This document shows positions 7,351 through 8,694 of a stretch of DNA of 8,694 bases, piece after piece (position 1 is the first letter of the stretch; every line of letters begins with the position of its first letter). The translations under genes and the position numbers were made by a program. The stretch is from contig JACMRS010000170.1 in assembly GCA_014376345.1 (NCBI GenBank), positions 1-8,694 of the forward strand, in the 5' to 3' direction. This DNA comes from Bacteroidia bacterium. Its GTDB lineage: Bacteria; Bacteroidota; Bacteroidia; NS11-12g; UBA955. The notes beneath the pieces were generated by a model, which had not been told where the DNA came from, did not search any database, and saw only the letters and a list, made by a program, of their open reading frames with translations.

Positions 7351-7358
7351 TACATTTG
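7351..7358 (+). promoter_or_regulatory. Probable pabB promoter (-7 element TACATTTG), nearly leaderless
   Basis: TACATTTG is a perfect TAnnTTTG match in the 26 bases between the gldJ terminator and the pabB ATG, ending 8 bases before the start codon. With the usual spacing to the transcription start, the mRNA would begin at or within a few bases of the ATG. Any -33 contact would fall in the right arm of the terminator (TTTC at 7331-7334), so a proper -33 element is not evident. Confidence 0.55.
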
Positions 7359-7366
7359 CACTGCTT

Positions 7367-8694
7367 ATGATTCGGCAAAAATATTCTGTTACTGTTCAGG
7401 AGCTTTTAACCTTTAAAAGCAGATTGCTTGCTTTCAGTGCAGGATTTGAAGTATCATGTATTCTGGATTCAAATGAAATTTCTGCCGCCCTGGGAAAGAA
7501 TAATTATGAGCTGTTGGCAGGAATTGGTTCAAAGTTATCTTTTAGTAATACTGAAAATGATTTTTCGGAATTGAAGAAATTTCATGAGGCTCAAAAAGAC
7601 TGGCTTTTTGGAGTAATGCCTTATAGTAACAAATCAAATGATGGTAATAAGACTAGTAATAATCAAGACTTGTTTTTCTTTCAGCCGCTGATTGTTATTA
7701 CTATTACAAGTATAAATAGTTTAGAATGGCAGGTTACTATTCTTTCAGAATTGAATCCTGAACTTGTTTACAGCAATATTATGGAATCTGTTCTGGTTGA
7801 TGGAACTATTCAGCCTGCTTCATTTGCGCCCGTCATTTCAAAAGATCAGTATATTAATACTATTTCAGAAATCAGAAGTGATATTGAGAATGGTGATTAT
7901 TACGAGCTTAATTTTTGTCAGGAATTCAGGACTGATCAGAAAAATTTTGATTCTGAACTCATTTATTCTAAACTTTGTGCAAAATCTCCGGCTCCTTTTT
8001 CTGCCTTATTGAAAATTCCCGGTTATGAGCTGGTTTGTATGAGTCCTGAAAGGTTTTTAAGCCACCAGCAAGGCAGTCTTGTTGCGCAACCGATAAAAGG
8101 TACGAGAAGAAGGGGTGCGAACGCTGAGGAAGATGAAAAGTTAATGAATGAATTGTTTTTTAGTGAAAAAGAGAGAGCAGAGAATGTAATGATTGTTGAT
8201 TTAACAAGAAATGATCTTTCGAATGTGTGCCCTGCGGGAAATGTAAAAGTAACCGAACTGTTCGGTATTTATAAATTTCCGCATGTTATTCAGATGATTT
8301 CGACAGTAGAAGGGCAGTTGAAAGTGGAATTAGTGAATGATAAATTGGCAGATAAGGTTTTGCAAAATGAGTTAAATGAAGAAAATATTAATTCAGATCT
8401 ACCTTTTAAGGCAATTGACAATTGTTTTCCAATGGGCAGCATGACTGGGGCTCCGAAAGTGGAAGTTATGAAAAGGATTGCTAAGTATGAAACGGGCAAG
8501 CGAGGATTTTATAGTGGCTGTATTGGTTATATTTCACCTGAGGGTGATTTTGATTTTAATGTGGTTATCAGAACATTAATTTATAATAAAACATTAAAGC
8601 AACTCAGTTATTGGGTTGGTCGCGCCATAACATTTGATAGTAATTCTGAGGAAGAATATGAAGAATGTTTATTGAAAGCAAAAGGTATTTTATC
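7367..8694 (+). CDS. pabB: Aminodeoxychorismate synthase component I (PabB), nearly complete, 3' end beyond window
   Basis: An open frame of 442 residues from ATG 7367 with no stop before the window ends. It belongs to the chorismate-binding family. QPIKGTRRRG (241-250) holds Lys244, the covalent lysine that marks PabB; anthranilate synthase TrpE has alanine in the matching PIAGT motif. EKERAENVMIVDLTRNDL (267-284) includes Glu272 as a likely Mg ligand, FPMGSMTGAPK (354-364) is the glycine-rich loop, and GFYSGCIGYISPEGDFDFNV (380-399) and SEEEYEECL (427-435) close the domain. Family length is about 420-460, so only a few codons are missing. With a PabA-type glutaminase it converts chorismate and glutamine to 4-amino-4-deoxychorismate, the precursor of p-aminobenzoate for folate. 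The N-terminal region has an Asn/Ser/Lys-rich stretch (87-100) likely to be a loop. Unlike the other starts here, the bases before the ATG are not A-rich, matching a leaderless message. It has no functional link with the T9SS genes, from which a terminator separates it. Confidence 0.93.
   Translation, partial: MIRQKYSVTVQELLTFKSRLLAFSAGFEVSCILDSNEISAALGKNNYELLAGIGSKLSFSNTENDFSELKKFHEAQKDWLFGVMPYSNKSNDGNKTSNNQDLFFFQPLIVITITSINSLEWQVTILSELNPELVYSNIMESVLVDGTIQPASFAPVISKDQYINTISEIRSDIENGDYYELNFCQEFRTDQKNFDSELIYSKLCAKSPAPFSALLKIPGYELVCMSPERFLSHQQGSLVAQPIKGTRRRGANAEEDEKLMNELFFSEKERAENVMIVDLTRNDLSNVCPAGNVKVTELFGIYKFPHVIQMISTVEGQLKVELVNDKLADKVLQNELNEENINSDLPFKAIDNCFPMGSMTGAPKVEVMKRIAKYETGKRGFYSGCIGYISPEGDFDFNVVIRTLIYNKTLKQLSYWVGRAITFDSNSEEEYEECLLKAKGIL

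Noticed and set aside
7764..8499. Open frames at 7764-8012 (plus) and 8290-8499 (minus).
   Set aside because: Both overlap the pabB frame, whose motifs PIKGT and GSMTGAPK show which frame is real.
7367..8694. Reading the chorismate enzyme as anthranilate synthase TrpE or isochorismate synthase.
   Set aside because: The PIKGT lysine marks PabB, and no trp or menaquinone genes are adjacent.
1..8694. CRISPR arrays, tRNA or rRNA genes, insertion sequences and integration sites.
   Set aside because: No regularly spaced repeats, cloverleaf sequences, transposase motifs or terminal inverted repeats were seen in the gaps; all space is taken by the five genes and short regulatory regions.

Overview
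The window comes from a member of the phylum Bacteroidota. The genes are AT-rich, their starts lack Shine-Dalgarno sequences, three gaps carry the Bacteroidota-type -7 promoter element TAnnTTTG, and four of the five genes belong to the type IX secretion (T9SS) and gliding machinery found only in this phylum. The sequence does not settle the class or genus.

Layout: two blocks diverge from a 159-base intergenic region (4536-4694). Leftward lie porU (the T9SS C25-family sortase, complete) and then porV (the outer-membrane beta-barrel partner of PorU, cut off by the left edge of the window). Rightward lie a PorP/SprF-family outer-membrane protein gene and gldJ (an FGE/SUMF1-fold lipoprotein of the gliding/T9SS apparatus). 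A strong 17-bp hairpin terminator closes the gldJ unit. It is followed at once by a new promoter and by pabB (aminodeoxychorismate synthase component I, folate pathway), which runs off the right edge with its conserved domain essentially complete. No gap longer than 300 bases lacks a gene.

How the genes fit together: T9SS substrates cross the outer membrane through SprA/Sov (not in this window). PorV receives them and presents them to PorU, which removes the C-terminal sorting domain and transfers the protein to a surface anchor. PorP/SprF proteins are outer-membrane components working with the periplasmic GldK/GldJ lipoprotein structures, and GldJ is known to stabilise GldK and to be needed for secretion and gliding. 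The block is therefore a piece of the secretion and sorting core, beside an unrelated housekeeping gene.

I see no wholly new system. The points most worth a second look are: a PorP/SprF gene wedged between porU and gldJ with no adhesin substrate gene beside it; a pabB start that looks leaderless, pressed against the gldJ terminator; a 21-bp-phased duplicated A-tract in front of porU that also makes its start ambiguous; and a loosely matching lipobox in GldJ.
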